Positions 25,043 through 34,838 of a stretch of 64,000 bases of DNA are shown here, in pieces (position 1 is the first letter of the stretch; every line of letters begins with the position of its first letter). This DNA is from an uncultured Acidobacteriia bacterium. GTDB taxonomy: Bacteria; Acidobacteriota; Terriglobia; Bryobacterales; Bryobacteraceae. The position numbers were made by a program, and so were the translations under genes. The notes under the pieces are model-generated. The model saw only the letters and a list, made by a program, of their open reading frames with translations, ran no database searches and had not been told where the DNA came from. The stretch covers positions 37,439 through 101,438 of the forward strand of contig CAIXXM010000102.1 in the NCBI GenBank assembly GCA_903923395.1, given 5' to 3'.

Positions 25043-27280
25043 ATGCGGATATCATTCAGTCGCTGTTTGCTAGTAGCGCTTTACGTCGCTCCAGCGTTTC
25101 TGGCAGCACAGATCAACGTGCTGACGTACCAATATGATCAGACGCGAGCGGGTGCCAATCGAGCGGAGACGCTACTCACCCCTGCGAACGTCAACCTAAA
25201 CCAGTTCGGCAAGGTCTTCTCACAACCGGTGGATGGCGTGATTTACGGCCAGCCGCTGCTGCTGACGAACGTTTCGATTCCGGGCAAGGGTGTCCATAAC
25301 GTGGTGTACGTGGCGACGGAGCACGATTCGGTCTACGCCTTTGATGCCGATAACAACACAGGGGCGAACAACGCGCCGCTTTGGAAAGTGAGTTTTCTGG
25401 GGCCGGGTGTGACCACCATGCCGAATAGCGACGTGGGTTGTGACCAGATTACGCCGGAGATCGGGATTACCAGCACGCCGGTAATTGATGCGGCGGCAGG
25501 GACCATCTACGTGGTGGCGATGACGAAGGAGACGAGCGGCAGCACGGTGAACTACTTGCACCGTTTGCATGCGCTGGATGTCACGACGGGGGCGGAGCGG
25601 CCGAACAGTCCGGTGGTGATTCAGGCGTCGGTGCCCGGGACAGCGGATGGCGGGCAGAGTGTCACGTTCGTGTCCAAGAATTACAAGCAGCGGACGGGCC
25701 TGGTGCTGCTGAACGGGAATGTCTATACCGCTTGGGCGAGCCACTGTGATCTGGGGAAGTATCACGGGTGGGTAATGGCTTATGACTCGGTCAGTTTGAA
25801 GCAGACAGCGGTTTATAACAACACGCCGAATGGCAACATGGCGTCGTTCTGGGCGGGCGGCGCGGCTCCAGCGGTCGACGCCTCGGGGAATATGTATCTG
25901 GTGGGCGGGAACGGGACCTTTGATTCGGCTGGTAACGGGCTGGATGATGGGGAGAGTTACCTGAAGCTTTCCACGGCGGGCGGGTTGAAGTTAGCCGATT
26001 ACTTCACACCGTTCAATTATGTGGATTTGAATAACCGGGACCTGGATGTGGGTTCGACCGGTGTGGCGTTACTGGGGGATGAAGCGGGCTCCGTGGATCA
26101 TCCCCATCTGATGACCGGGGCGGGCAAAGAAGGCCGCATGTATCTGATTGACCGGGACAACATGGGTAAGTTCAACAACGGTTCTGACAGTCAGATTGTG
26201 CAATCGATTCCGCAGGGGGCGATCAATTCAATTTACGGGAATCCGGCTTACTTCAATAACACGATCTATTACTGCGGTGTGCATGATGCGTTGAAGGCGT
26301 TTTCGGTGGTCAATGCGAAGGTTTCGACCTTCCGTACGTCAGAGGGTCCGACGCTGTTCGGCTTCCCGGGCTGTGTGCCAACGGTCTCCGCGAATGGGAC
26401 GTCGAACGGCATTGTATGGGCGCTGGACCCCGGCGGGCAGTTGCGGGCCTATGATGCGACGAATCTGGCGAAGGAGTTATATAACTCAGACCAGAACAAG
26501 AACCGGGATGCGATTGGCGGGACGGTGAAGTTTTCCGTGCCAACGGTGGCGAACGGCAAGGTTTATGCAGGGACGCAAACGGCGCTGGTGACTTATGGGT
26601 TGCTGGCGGGCTTGGGTCCATCGGTGGTGAATTCGGCGAGCGGGGATGCGTCGGGCGTGGCACCGGGGGCGATCGCGACGATCTATGGCACGGGGCTGGC
26701 GGCGACAGTGGATACGGCGAAAGGTTTCCCGCTGCCAACGGTGCTGGCTGGATCGACGGTGTCTGTCAATGCTGTGGCTGTGCCGCTCTTGTATGCAGGG
26801 CCGGGGCAGATCAATTTCCAGATGCCGTTTTCGGTGTCCGGGAATGCGGTCTTGACGGTGACTTCGGCAGGGGCGCAGGTGGCGGCGAAGAGTTTTCCGG
26901 TGAAGCCGGCCGGGCCCGGGATCTTCCTGCTGGGGCAGGGCAGGGCGGCGGCGGTGAATCAGGATGGCACGGTGAATGCAGTGGGCAATGGTGCTGCCGC
27001 GGGAACGGTTCTGGCGGTTTATGCGACGGGGTTGGGGGCGGTGGATCCGCCGCTGGATCCTGGCGCGGCAGCGGGCTTCCCGCTTTCGTATGTAACTGGT
27101 GCGGTGACGGCGACGGTCGGAGGGCAGAACGCGATTGTGCAGTTCGCGGGTTTGACTCCGGGATATGCCGGGCTCTACCAAATCAATATCCAAGTCCCCC
27201 CGCTGCTGCCGGGTGACTACCCCGTCCAGCTCAATGTGGGCGGCTCCAACAGTAACACCGCGACCGTAACGGTGCGGTGA
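25043..27280 (+). CDS. Secreted beta-propeller protein with Solibacter C-terminal domain
   Basis: About 745 residues. Signal peptide (ISFSRCLLVALYVAPAFLAAQ) follows ATG 25043; an ATG at 25019 would add eight residues. The body (to about residue 520) has PQQ-like propeller blades: VVYVATEHDSVYAFDAD, LHALDVTTGAE, NGIVWALDPGGQLRAYDA, and KVYAGTQTALVTYG at the end. The last 220 residues (SVVNSASGDASGVAPGAIAT onward, with VNAVAVPLLYAGPGQINFQ and LYQINIQVP) form the repeat-containing C-terminal domain (TIGR03437) described from Solibacter usitatus. Probably surface or periplasmic; PQQ-enzyme residues are not evident, so a structural or binding role is possible. Confidence 0.9.
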   Translation: MRISFSRCLLVALYVAPAFLAAQINVLTYQYDQTRAGANRAETLLTPANVNLNQFGKVFSQPVDGVIYGQPLLLTNVSIPGKGVHNVVYVATEHDSVYAFDADNNTGANNAPLWKVSFLGPGVTTMPNSDVGCDQITPEIGITSTPVIDAAAGTIYVVAMTKETSGSTVNYLHRLHALDVTTGAERPNSPVVIQASVPGTADGGQSVTFVSKNYKQRTGLVLLNGNVYTAWASHCDLGKYHGWVMAYDSVSLKQTAVYNNTPNGNMASFWAGGAAPAVDASGNMYLVGGNGTFDSAGNGLDDGESYLKLSTAGGLKLADYFTPFNYVDLNNRDLDVGSTGVALLGDEAGSVDHPHLMTGAGKEGRMYLIDRDNMGKFNNGSDSQIVQSIPQGAINSIYGNPAYFNNTIYYCGVHDALKAFSVVNAKVSTFRTSEGPTLFGFPGCVPTVSANGTSNGIVWALDPGGQLRAYDATNLAKELYNSDQNKNRDAIGGTVKFSVPTVANGKVYAGTQTALVTYGLLAGLGPSVVNSASGDASGVAPGAIATIYGTGLAATVDTAKGFPLPTVLAGSTVSVNAVAVPLLYAGPGQINFQMPFSVSGNAVLTVTSAGAQVAAKSFPVKPAGPGIFLLGQGRAAAVNQDGTVNAVGNGAAAGTVLAVYATGLGAVDPPLDPGAAAGFPLSYVTGAVTATVGGQNAIVQFAGLTPGYAGLYQINIQVPPLLPGDYPVQLNVGGSNSNTATVTVR

Positions 27281-27292
27281 GGAGCAGTCCAG

Positions 27293-27856
27293 ATGACTAC
27301 TTATGAGAACAGTCCTTTGATGAAAGAGATGGCGCAGGCGGCGGTAAGTGTGGAGAAGGCGACGGGATTTCCCGCAGCAGTAACTCTGGCCATGTCGGCG
27401 AATGAATCGGCATGGTGGACGAAAGAGACGGGGACTTATAACTACTGGGGGATTACGCGGAATCCGGAGGCTGGTCCGGCGAAGTTTTGCGCGACGCATG
27501 AGGATGTTACCGCGGCGCAGTTGGCTGGGTTCCGTCCGGACGAGCGGGCGACGGCGGTGAAGGTGGCGGATTTGGGGAACGGGAGGTGCCGGTATAAGAT
27601 GTCGCGGTGGTTTGCGAGTTATCGGAATTTGGAGGAATCGCTGACGGCGTATACAGAGTTTTTTACGAAGTCGCCGAGGCGCTATGCCGGGGCGTGGTCG
27701 CAGTACCTGCAGGATAAGAATCCGGAGGCGCTGCTGAAGAATATCTGCGAGGCGGGTTATGCGACGGGGAATGCCGAAGTGGTGGAAGTTGCTATTGAGG
27801 GACAGAGTAACATCCGGGATGCGGTGGAGCACGCGGAGCTCGATTTAGCGGCGTAG
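27293..27856 (+). CDS. Glucosaminidase-domain protein (GH73-like) without signal peptide
   Basis: A 187-residue predicted peptidoglycan hydrolase cleaving N-acetylglucosaminyl bonds. AAVTLAMSANESAWWTKETGTYNYWGI is the family core: the Glu in NESAWW is the expected acid, followed by the YNYWGI turn; WFASYRNLEESLTAYTEFF is the second conserved block. No signal peptide or membrane helix is present, as in phage-type endolysins. It follows the propeller gene by 12 nt and precedes a tiny membrane protein, so it could be co-expressed with either. Confidence 0.85.
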   Translation: MTTYENSPLMKEMAQAAVSVEKATGFPAAVTLAMSANESAWWTKETGTYNYWGITRNPEAGPAKFCATHEDVTAAQLAGFRPDERATAVKVADLGNGRCRYKMSRWFASYRNLEESLTAYTEFFTKSPRRYAGAWSQYLQDKNPEALLKNICEAGYATGNAEVVEVAIEGQSNIRDAVEHAELDLAA

Positions 27857-27924
27857 TGCTTTGGCCTGTGTGAATCCGCACATGGCGGTTGCAACCTGAC
27901 GGAGGGAGTTGGGTTGGGACCGCC

Positions 27925-28083
27925 ATGGTGCGAAGAAGGCGGAGGCGTTCGTTTCGCCGATGGGCGGGTAAGGTGTTTTGGGCGCTGTTTCTGCTGGCGA
28001 TACCGTGTTCGGTGGTGGTGATTGTTTATTCGCTGGCGACGGCGTCAGGGATTGGGTGGAGGGGGCCAGTGCGGCGGCGCTGA
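27925..28083 (+). CDS. Possible small single-pass membrane protein
   Basis: Fifty-two residues: a strongly basic N-terminus (MVRRRRRRSFRRW), one hydrophobic helix (VFWALFLLAIPCSVVVIVYSLA) and a basic tail. The layout fits a small membrane or holin-like peptide. It lies 68 nt after the glucosaminidase. No homologue is known to me and the ribosome binding site is doubtful, so a chance frame is possible. Confidence 0.4.
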   Translation: MVRRRRRRSFRRWAGKVFWALFLLAIPCSVVVIVYSLATASGIGWRGPVRRR

Positions 28084-28089
28084 GACGGG

Positions 28090-29823
28090 TTATGCGGGTG
28101 CTTTGGCCGCAACTGCTGCGATGTCATCCAGAACTGAGTTGATTTCGGGCGAGATGAGTTCCTTGGGTATGAAAGGGACCAGTCGGTAGTAGTCTGCTTT
28201 GGTGAAGTCGGGGCGAAGGCCCAGAATTTGGAAGAAGCGCGGGAACACCTTGTCGAGGTAATCATCGCTTGCTTTTACTGTGTTCCACCAGGGATCGGTG
28301 CGGTCACGCAGCGCGGCAGGGATGACGTAGTCTGCGACGGCTTGGCGCATGGCGGAGATGGCGCGCGCGGCATCTGAATCGCTGAACAAGGGACCAGCGC
28401 CCTGTGACTCAAAGAACGATGCAGCGAAGGCTTCCAATGTTTCCGGCTGGCAGAGGTAGTTTTCAATTTCGCGGCGGGACCACTTTCTTTCGGTCAGGCT
28501 TTCGCGGTCTTGTAAGCCTTTAGCGTCATGGTCAACCAGGAGAAAGCCGACGAGGTCGGGTTTCGCTTCAGCGAGCGCGTTAAAGTGTTCTCGGGCGTTA
28601 TTGGGCTGGTTGCCGGTGGCATAGAGAAATGGGGACTGGAGTGCGGAGGCGGCGGGGTGCTTCAGTTTGCGGGCGAAGGCTTCGAGGATGTCGCGGTCGG
28701 TTCGGCCCTCCAGGTAGAGTATCCAGCCCTTCTGTTCGGCCTGATAGTAGTGGTCAAAAGGAAAAGTATCGAGTGCTTTACGGAGGATAGATGCCCTGCC
28801 GACACCAATCCGGTGCGGTTTGCCGAGGAACGCGACTACGCTTTCCGGATTAGTATCGGCTGCCTGTTTCAGGACTTCTTCCGAGTGGCTGGCGATGATA
28901 ACTTGTGCTCCCGTCGCCCGGGCGGTGTCCGCCAGCAAGCGGTAAATGTCCCGCTGCCGCAGGATTTCGAGGTGTGCATCCGGTTCATCCAGGAGCAGTA
29001 CAGCGCGGGGATGAAGCGACAGATAAGACAGCAACAGAATCGTTTGCTGCAGGCCGCGCCCGGAACTGGAGAGGTCGAGCTCGGTTCCGTCCGTGTCCTG
29101 ATAACTCATCTGAATTTCGCCGCGCTCGGGAATATATGCGGGTGGCTGCAGTTTGACTTGGAACAAACGCTGGATGTCTTCGACTAACTGATGCCAGGTA
29201 TCCGGGCGGTCCAGCATGGCATAACAGAGATTGCGAAGAACTTCCGCGGTACGCCCTTCGCCGAGCCGCACATTGATGGCCCCCGCGTTCAGCAGCGTCT
29301 CATTCGAGGCGAGTCCGGACATTGGCGGAAGAAAGGCGACCTCAACGTTGTAAGCCTCTTCGGGCACGGGCATACGCTTCACTTCGCCGTTCTCTTCGGT
29401 GCGGAGCGGGCGGCAGAAGAATGATTCTTCGTTCGAAAAGTCAAACTCAAGTCCGCATTTCCAATCTCTGCCCGCTGTGTTTCCCTCGACGATGATGTCG
29501 ATCCGGATGTTCTGCGTCTGCTGTTTGCCGTTGATCCGTTCTACATGGCGGACACTGCGGCTTTTCCAAAGCAGGTTCGCCGTGGGTGCCGGGACCATGA
29601 GAAGATCACGGCGGTTGATGGTTACCCCTGGGCGTTTTTCTGGAGTACCGCGTTCTGAGCGCTTTTCTTTCCAGCGCCGGATGCCCAATTCCCAGAGGGC
29701 GAGGGCCTGGAGCGCAGTGGTCTTACCGGAGTTGTTCGGGCCCACAAAAACTACCGGGTTGGACAGGGGAATCTCAACGGTTTCGAAGCGTTTGAAGTTC
29801 CGGATGGTGAGTTTGGTAAGCAT
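28090..29823 (-). CDS. OLD-family ATPase with TOPRIM-like nuclease domain
   Basis: A 577-residue protein. Head: MLTKLTIRNFKRFETVEI, Walker A GPNNSGKT (about 29-36), ABC-type signature LSSSGRGLQQTI, Walker B AVLLLDEPDAHLE and the switch His in IIASHSEEV. After it comes a TOPRIM-like region with LYLEGRTDRDILEAF and LLVDHDAKG, the acidic residues expected for metal-dependent DNA cleavage. OLD enzymes are nucleases used in phage exclusion and DNA repair. No helicase partner (as in Gabija) is adjacent, so it looks like a stand-alone class 1 member. Defence use is inference. Confidence 0.88.
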   Translation of the reverse strand: MLTKLTIRNFKRFETVEIPLSNPVVFVGPNNSGKTTALQALALWELGIRRWKEKRSERGTPEKRPGVTINRRDLLMVPAPTANLLWKSRSVRHVERINGKQQTQNIRIDIIVEGNTAGRDWKCGLEFDFSNEESFFCRPLRTEENGEVKRMPVPEEAYNVEVAFLPPMSGLASNETLLNAGAINVRLGEGRTAEVLRNLCYAMLDRPDTWHQLVEDIQRLFQVKLQPPAYIPERGEIQMSYQDTDGTELDLSSSGRGLQQTILLLSYLSLHPRAVLLLDEPDAHLEILRQRDIYRLLADTARATGAQVIIASHSEEVLKQAADTNPESVVAFLGKPHRIGVGRASILRKALDTFPFDHYYQAEQKGWILYLEGRTDRDILEAFARKLKHPAASALQSPFLYATGNQPNNAREHFNALAEAKPDLVGFLLVDHDAKGLQDRESLTERKWSRREIENYLCQPETLEAFAASFFESQGAGPLFSDSDAARAISAMRQAVADYVIPAALRDRTDPWWNTVKASDDYLDKVFPRFFQILGLRPDFTKADYYRLVPFIPKELISPEINSVLDDIAAVAAKAPA

Positions 29824-29875
29824 CGGCCAACGTTGTTCCGATTGTAAGGCAAAGCGGATCCGCTACTCTGAAGCC

Positions 29876-30238
29876 ATGGTGAAGAACGTACTGGGCGGGG
29901 TGCTGCAGACCTGCTGCGCTGATCCGCTGACCGGGTTTTATCGCGATGGCAAGTGCAACACGGGGCCGGAAGATGTGGGCAAGCATACCGTGTGCGTGCT
30001 GGTAACTGAGGAGTTCCTGCGGCATCAGCAGGCGGTGGGGAATGATCTGATTACGCCTCGCCCGCAGTGGGGCTTCCCGGGGCTGAAGCCGGGCGACGGC
30101 TGGTGCGTTTGCATCGAGCGCTGGAAACAGTCTTACGACGCGGGGATCATTGCGCCCGTGCGGCTGGAAGCCACGCATGAGAAAGCGCTGGAAGTTGTCA
30201 CTCTGGAGATGCTGAACCGCGCGGCGAGGTTGAACTAG
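29876..30238 (+). CDS. DUF2237 family protein
   Basis: A 120-residue soluble protein of the DUF2237 family: NVLGGVLQTCCADPLTGFYRDG, CVLVTEEFLRHQQAVGNDL, PGLKPGDGWCVCIERW and the end ATHEKALEVVTLEMLN all match. Four Cys are conserved in the family, but the biochemical role is unknown. The stop is immediately followed by the ATG of the next gene. It stands divergent to the OLD ATPase with a 52-nt gap. Confidence 0.93.
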   Translation: MVKNVLGGVLQTCCADPLTGFYRDGKCNTGPEDVGKHTVCVLVTEEFLRHQQAVGNDLITPRPQWGFPGLKPGDGWCVCIERWKQSYDAGIIAPVRLEATHEKALEVVTLEMLNRAARLN

Positions 30239-31318
30239 ATGAAGACCGCCGGGCTTCTGCTTTTCGCCGTGGCTGCGTTCGCACAGCAGGCCGCACCGCC
30301 CGCTTCCACGCAGCATGAATTCAAGATTGCGAACTTCAAGACGGAAAGCGGCTTGGTGCTGCCGGAGGCCGTGGTGGTTTACGGCACGTATGGCAAGCTG
30401 AACGCTGCGAAAGACAACGCCATTCTGCTGCCTTCGCACTACATGGCGAATTACCACGGGTATGAGTGGCTGATTGGTCCGGGGAAGGCGCTGGATCCGG
30501 AGAAGCTGTTTCTGGTTTCGACCGAACTGTTCGGTAATGGCCGGTCGTCGTCACCGAGCAATACGCCCGAGCCGTTCCATGGGCCGCGCTTTCCAGTGAT
30601 GACCATACGCGACAACGTCGAGGCAGTGCACCAGTTGCTGGGCAAAGAGTTCGGCATTACGCATCTGCAGGCGGTGATCGGGTTTTCCATGGGAGCGGAG
30701 CAGGCGTTTCAGTGGGCGGTTTCGTATCCAAAGTTTCTGGACCGCATTGTGGCCACGTCCGGCACGGCGAAGTGTCATCCACATGGGGTGATCCGGCTGG
30801 AAGGGCAGATTGCGGCGATCACGGCGGACCCTTCGTTTGAAAACGGCGATTACAAGACGCCTCCCGTGAAGGGGCTTTCGGCGTTTGGCATGGTGTGGGC
30901 TGGCTGGTTGTATTCGCAGCAGTGGTGGCGGGATGAGTTGTGGAAGTCGCGGCCGGGTGTGACGTTTGAGCAGACCATGACGCGGTTCCGGGACCGCTTT
31001 ATTCCGGGCGCGGACGCCAACAACCTGATTCTGCAGTGCCGCACGTGGGAGAAGCATGACGTCGGCACCACGCCGGGCTTCAACGGTGATCTGGCGAAGG
31101 CGCTGGGTTCCATACAGGTTCCGGTGCTCTATATGCCTTCGGAGACCGACATGTATTTCCCTGTGGGCGACGCCCGCTATGAAGCGAAGTTCATTCCGAA
31201 AGTGACGCTGATGCCGATTCCGTCCTTGTGGGGACACACGGCGGGGGCGGCGAGCAATCCGGCGGACGCGAAGTTTCTGAATGAGAATGTCGCGAAGTTT
31301 CTTTCCGCTGTAAACTGA
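30239..31318 (+). CDS. Exported alpha/beta hydrolase of the homoserine acetyltransferase type
   Basis: A 359-residue alpha/beta-fold enzyme with a signal peptide (GLLLFAVAAFAQ). The nucleophile elbow is GFSMGAEQ, the acid is probably Asp in PSETDMYFPV, and the His is in LWGHTAGA. Overall layout (ESGLVLPEAVVVYGTYGKL, RDNVEAVHQLLGKEFGI) is that of the MetX family, but export argues against methionine synthesis. Acyl transfer or ester hydrolysis in the periplasm is more likely. It starts directly after DUF2237 and 21 nt before the aldo/keto reductase. Confidence 0.88.
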   Translation: MKTAGLLLFAVAAFAQQAAPPASTQHEFKIANFKTESGLVLPEAVVVYGTYGKLNAAKDNAILLPSHYMANYHGYEWLIGPGKALDPEKLFLVSTELFGNGRSSSPSNTPEPFHGPRFPVMTIRDNVEAVHQLLGKEFGITHLQAVIGFSMGAEQAFQWAVSYPKFLDRIVATSGTAKCHPHGVIRLEGQIAAITADPSFENGDYKTPPVKGLSAFGMVWAGWLYSQQWWRDELWKSRPGVTFEQTMTRFRDRFIPGADANNLILQCRTWEKHDVGTTPGFNGDLAKALGSIQVPVLYMPSETDMYFPVGDARYEAKFIPKVTLMPIPSLWGHTAGAASNPADAKFLNENVAKFLSAVN

Positions 31319-31339
31319 CCCAGAGGAGTCTCTAGAGCT

Positions 31340-32326
31340 ATGTCGATTTCGCGCCGTGAATTTTTGGGCACCGCCGCTGCCGCAGCCGCCGTGCCGGGTG
31401 TTTTGAATGCCGCGCCTGCGGAGGGTCCGCACAATACTCCACTGCCGACGCGCGTTTTCGGCAAGACAGGGCAGCGGGTTTCGATTCTTGCCATGGGATG
31501 CGGCAGCCGCTTCCTGATGTATAAGGACGAGGATAAGGCGCTGGCAGCCCTGGAGAAGGCGATCAACCTCGGGATCACGTATTACGACACGGCCTTCAGC
31601 TATGGCAACGGGCTGAGTGAGACCCGCGTGGGCATGGCGATGAAGGGCCGCCGCAACGGGGTTTGGCTGACCACGAAGATTGCGGAACGGGATGGGTCGA
31701 AGGCGCGGGCCATTCTGGAAGGCAGTCTGAAGCGGCTGCAGACGGACCGCATCGATCTGGTCCACGTGCATCAGATTGCGGGTGCCGATGATCTGGCGCG
31801 CGCTGAAGCCAAGGGTGGCGTGATTGAGGCCTTCCTGAAGGCGAAGGAAGAGGGCTTGATCCGCAACGTGGGCATCAGTTCGCATACGGACCCCGTGGTG
31901 CTGGCCGATGCATTGACGCGGCATCCGTTTGATTGCACCCAGATGGCACTCAATGTGGCACTGGCTGGCATGAAGAGCGGCAGCGGCGGCATGGTCATCA
32001 ACCCCGAACTGACCACCAGCTTTGAAAAGATTGCGCTGCCCGTGGCGGTGAAGAAGAACCTCGGCATTGTGGCGATGAAGGTCTTCGCGCAGGAGTATTT
32101 GAATAACAAGCTGCCGAGCGGCAAGCTGATCCAGTACGCGCTCTCGCTGCCGGTTTCGCTCTGTGTGGTGGGGATGCCGGCGATCGAAATGATTGAAGAG
32201 AACGTCAACATTGTGAAGAACTTCAAGCCGATGCCGAAGTCTGAAATGCGTGAGCTTTCGACGAAGCTTGCCATCTCACACAAGGCCGAGATTGACCACT
32301 TCTTCGCGGGTCATCAGGACTGCTAA
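31340..32326 (+). CDS. Tat-exported aldo/keto reductase
   Basis: A 328-residue protein with a twin-arginine leader (SRREFLG then an Ala-rich core). The reductase barrel has the catalytic set: Asp and Tyr in [11 protein letters not shown], Lys in WLTTKI and His in LVHVHQ. It acts with NAD(P)H on carbonyls or sugars, and Tat export suggests it folds with cofactor before leaving the cytoplasm. AGAGGAGT upstream is a good ribosome binding site. Many acidobacterial proteins of this kind are unstudied. Confidence 0.9.
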   Translation: MSISRREFLGTAAAAAAVPGVLNAAPAEGPHNTPLPTRVFGKTGQRVSILAMGCGSRFLMYKDEDKALAALEKAINLGITYYDTAFSYGNGLSETRVGMAMKGRRNGVWLTTKIAERDGSKARAILEGSLKRLQTDRIDLVHVHQIAGADDLARAEAKGGVIEAFLKAKEEGLIRNVGISSHTDPVVLADALTRHPFDCTQMALNVALAGMKSGSGGMVINPELTTSFEKIALPVAVKKNLGIVAMKVFAQEYLNNKLPSGKLIQYALSLPVSLCVVGMPAIEMIEENVNIVKNFKPMPKSEMRELSTKLAISHKAEIDHFFAGHQDC

Positions 32327-32337
32327 GCCGGCAACCA

Positions 32338-33867
32338 ATGGACCGGCTCGCGGAACTTCGCAGGAGACATGCCGCCGCCGAAGAGGGTGGCGGCGCGGAA
32401 CGTCGGGAAAAACAGCATAAAGAGGGCAAACTCGCGGCGCGGGAGCGCATCGAACTGCTGCTCGACGAAGGCACGTTTGAGGAACTCGACAAACTGGTGC
32501 AGCACCGTTGCCGTGACTTCGGCATGGAGCAGCAGGTAATCCCAGGCGACGGCTTCGTGACTGGTTTTGGACGGATTCACGGGCGTCCTGTCTACGTGTT
32601 CGCACAGGACTTTACGGTGTTCGGCGGGTCGCTTTCCGAAAGCAACGCGCGGAAGATCTGCAAAGTGATGGACCTTGCGATGAAGACCGGGTGTCCTGTG
32701 ATCGGACTGAATGATTCCGGCGGGGCCAGGATTCAGGAAGGCGTGCTGAGTCTGGCGGGCTACACGGATATCTTTCTGCGCAATACTCTGGCGAGTGGTG
32801 TGATTCCGCAGATCAGTGCGGTGCTGGGGCCCTGCGCGGGCGGGGCTGTCTATTCGCCGGCAATTACTGACTTTGTATTTATGACGGCCGGGACGAGTTA
32901 TATGTTCGTCACCGGGCCGGACGTGATCAAGACAGTTACGCATGAGGACGTTACCAAGGAAAAGCTGGGCGGTGCGGAGACTCATAACTCGGTTTCCGGC
33001 GTGGGGCACTTCATCGCGCAGGATGATGCTGAGTGCGTGCAGATGATCCGGGAGCTGCTGACTTATATTCCGCAGAACAACCGCGATGATGTGCCGCGGC
33101 GTGTGACCAGTGATCCGGTGGACCGTGCGGATGCGGCGCTGAATACGCTGGTGCCGGCGGAATCGAACGTTCCTTACGACATGAAGGAAGTGATCCGGCG
33201 CGTGGTGGATGATGGACGGTTCTTTGAGGTCCATGAGCACTTTGCCGGAAATATCGTAGTTGGCTTCGCCACGCTGGATGGCCGCTCTGTGGGCATCGTG
33301 GCGAATCAACCGGCGGTACTGGCGGGTTGCCTGGATATCAACTCTTCGGTGAAAGGCGCGCGGTTTGTGCGCTTCTGTGATGCGTTCAATATTCCGATTG
33401 TGACCTTTGAAGATGTGCCGGGTTTCCTGCCGGGTACAGAGCAGGAGTTCGGTGGCATTATCCGGCATGGCGCGAAGTTACTCTACGCCTACGCCGAGGC
33501 GACGGTGCCGAAGGTAACTGTGATTACCCGCAAGGCCTATGGTGGCGCGTATTGCGTGATGGGCTCGAAGCATCTGCGGACCGATGTGAATTTCGCCTGG
33601 CCAACGGCAGAGATTGCCGTGATGGGCGCGGAGGGCGCGGTCAATATCATCTACAGGCGCGAGTTGCAGGCCGGGGCCTCGAGAGAAGAGAAGGTACAGG
33701 AGTACAAGGACCGTTTCGCGAGTCCCTGGGTGGCTGCGGAGCAGGGCTTTGTGGATGATGTGATTGAGCCGGGGGAGACGCGGAAGCGTTTGATCAGCGC
33801 ATTGCGGATGCTGGAGACGAAGGTCGACACGATGCCCCGCAAGAAACACGGGAACATACCTCTATGA
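32338..33867 (+). CDS. Acyl-CoA carboxylase beta subunit (carboxyltransferase)
   Basis: A 509-residue carboxyltransferase of the propionyl-CoA/methylmalonyl-CoA type. [32 protein letters not shown] and [16 protein letters not shown] are the N-lobe core; [20 protein letters not shown] and [16 protein letters not shown] are the C-lobe core. It moves CO2 from carboxybiotin to a short acyl-CoA. No biotin carboxylase or biotin carrier gene lies in the window, so partners must be encoded elsewhere. It begins 11 nt after the reductase and overlaps the next gene by 4 nt. Confidence 0.93.
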   Translation: MDRLAELRRRHAAAEEGGGAERREKQHKEGKLAARERIELLLDEGTFEELDKLVQHRCRDFGMEQQVIPGDGFVTGFGRIHGRPVYVFAQDFTVFGGSLSESNARKICKVMDLAMKTGCPVIGLNDSGGARIQEGVLSLAGYTDIFLRNTLASGVIPQISAVLGPCAGGAVYSPAITDFVFMTAGTSYMFVTGPDVIKTVTHEDVTKEKLGGAETHNSVSGVGHFIAQDDAECVQMIRELLTYIPQNNRDDVPRRVTSDPVDRADAALNTLVPAESNVPYDMKEVIRRVVDDGRFFEVHEHFAGNIVVGFATLDGRSVGIVANQPAVLAGCLDINSSVKGARFVRFCDAFNIPIVTFEDVPGFLPGTEQEFGGIIRHGAKLLYAYAEATVPKVTVITRKAYGGAYCVMGSKHLRTDVNFAWPTAEIAVMGAEGAVNIIYRRELQAGASREEKVQEYKDRFASPWVAAEQGFVDDVIEPGETRKRLISALRMLETKVDTMPRKKHGNIPL

Positions 33868-34838
33868 AATTACTTTTCTTGTCCATTCTCACTGCGGTCA
33901 CAGCGCTCGCACAGCCTTGTATCGAAGGCACGGCGAAATGTACGGAGTGGATTACTTTCGGGGGCGGGGCATCGCGTTCGATGTTCTACCGGACTTATCC
34001 GCTGACCGTGAAGAATACGAAGATCGAGCGCGCCTTCGTGATGGTGCACGGGGCAAGCCGGGATGCGGACCAATACTTCCGGACGGCGGTTTCGGCGGCA
34101 TTTCTGGCGGGGGCGCTGGAAGACACCATTGTCATTGCACCCCGTTTTGGATCCAATGACCGGAATTGCAAAGATACTCTGGATAAGGGTGAAGTGAACT
34201 GGAGTTGCAGCGGTGACAGCTGGCGGTCCGGCGGCACTTCCGTGAGTGATCCGAAAGTAACTTCCTATGATTTTGCGGATGAGATTCTGAAAAAGCTGGC
34301 GAATAAGGCGGTGTTTCCGAACTTGAAGCAGATCGTGCTGGCGGGGCACTCGGCCAGCGGACAGTATGTAACCCGCTATGAGATGGCGAACAAGGTGCAC
34401 GGTTCACTCGGAGTTCCGGTGCTCTATGTGGTCTCGAACCCTTCCAGTTATGCCTATCTGGATGCAACGCGCCCTGGTGGTTTTAGTGATGGCAGGAACT
34501 GCACCACGTTCAATAAGTGGCCCTATGGTCTGGACGGGCGGACCGGGTACACGGCGCAGATTGCCGATGATGTATTGAAAAAGCAACTGGCGCAGCGCAG
34601 TGTGGTGTATCTGCTGGGTGAGATCGACATTCTGCCGCTGGGCGGGTTTGACGGGTCTTGTCCGGCGATGGCGCAGGGTCCGACGAGACTCGCCCGCGGG
34701 GAAGCGTTCGCGAAATATGTCAATGAGAAATACGCCGCGAAGCATGAGGTCAAGATGGTGCATCTCTGCGGACATAACGCCCGCTGCATGTTCACGTCAG
34801 AAGATGCTTTGCCCATTGTATTTCCGAAAGTCAAGTAA
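33864..34838 (+). CDS. Secreted alpha/beta hydrolase-like protein
   Basis: A 324-residue protein with a signal peptide ([15 protein letters not shown]). Hydrolase marks: [12 protein letters not shown] oxyanion strand, nucleophile elbow GHSASGQ, and His in [10 protein letters not shown] near the end. Eight Cys suggest disulfides outside the cytoplasm. The substrate is unknown, possibly an ester or glycan. Its ATG overlaps the carboxylase stop by 4 nt and its stop abuts the exporter start, so it is part of the same transcription unit. Confidence 0.85.
   Translation: MKLLFLSILTAVTALAQPCIEGTAKCTEWITFGGGASRSMFYRTYPLTVKNTKIERAFVMVHGASRDADQYFRTAVSAAFLAGALEDTIVIAPRFGSNDRNCKDTLDKGEVNWSCSGDSWRSGGTSVSDPKVTSYDFADEILKKLANKAVFPNLKQIVLAGHSASGQYVTRYEMANKVHGSLGVPVLYVVSNPSSYAYLDATRPGGFSDGRNCTTFNKWPYGLDGRTGYTAQIADDVLKKQLAQRSVVYLLGEIDILPLGGFDGSCPAMAQGPTRLARGEAFAKYVNEKYAAKHEVKMVHLCGHNARCMFTSEDALPIVFPKVK

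Noticed and set aside
26486..27832. 448-residue Arg-rich open frame opposite the propeller and glucosaminidase genes
   Set aside because: Composition (His/Arg/Pro heavy) is typical of antisense frames in GC-rich DNA.
30551..31924. 457-residue minus-strand open frame
   Set aside because: Antisense of the exported hydrolase and aldo/keto reductase, both with intact catalytic residues.
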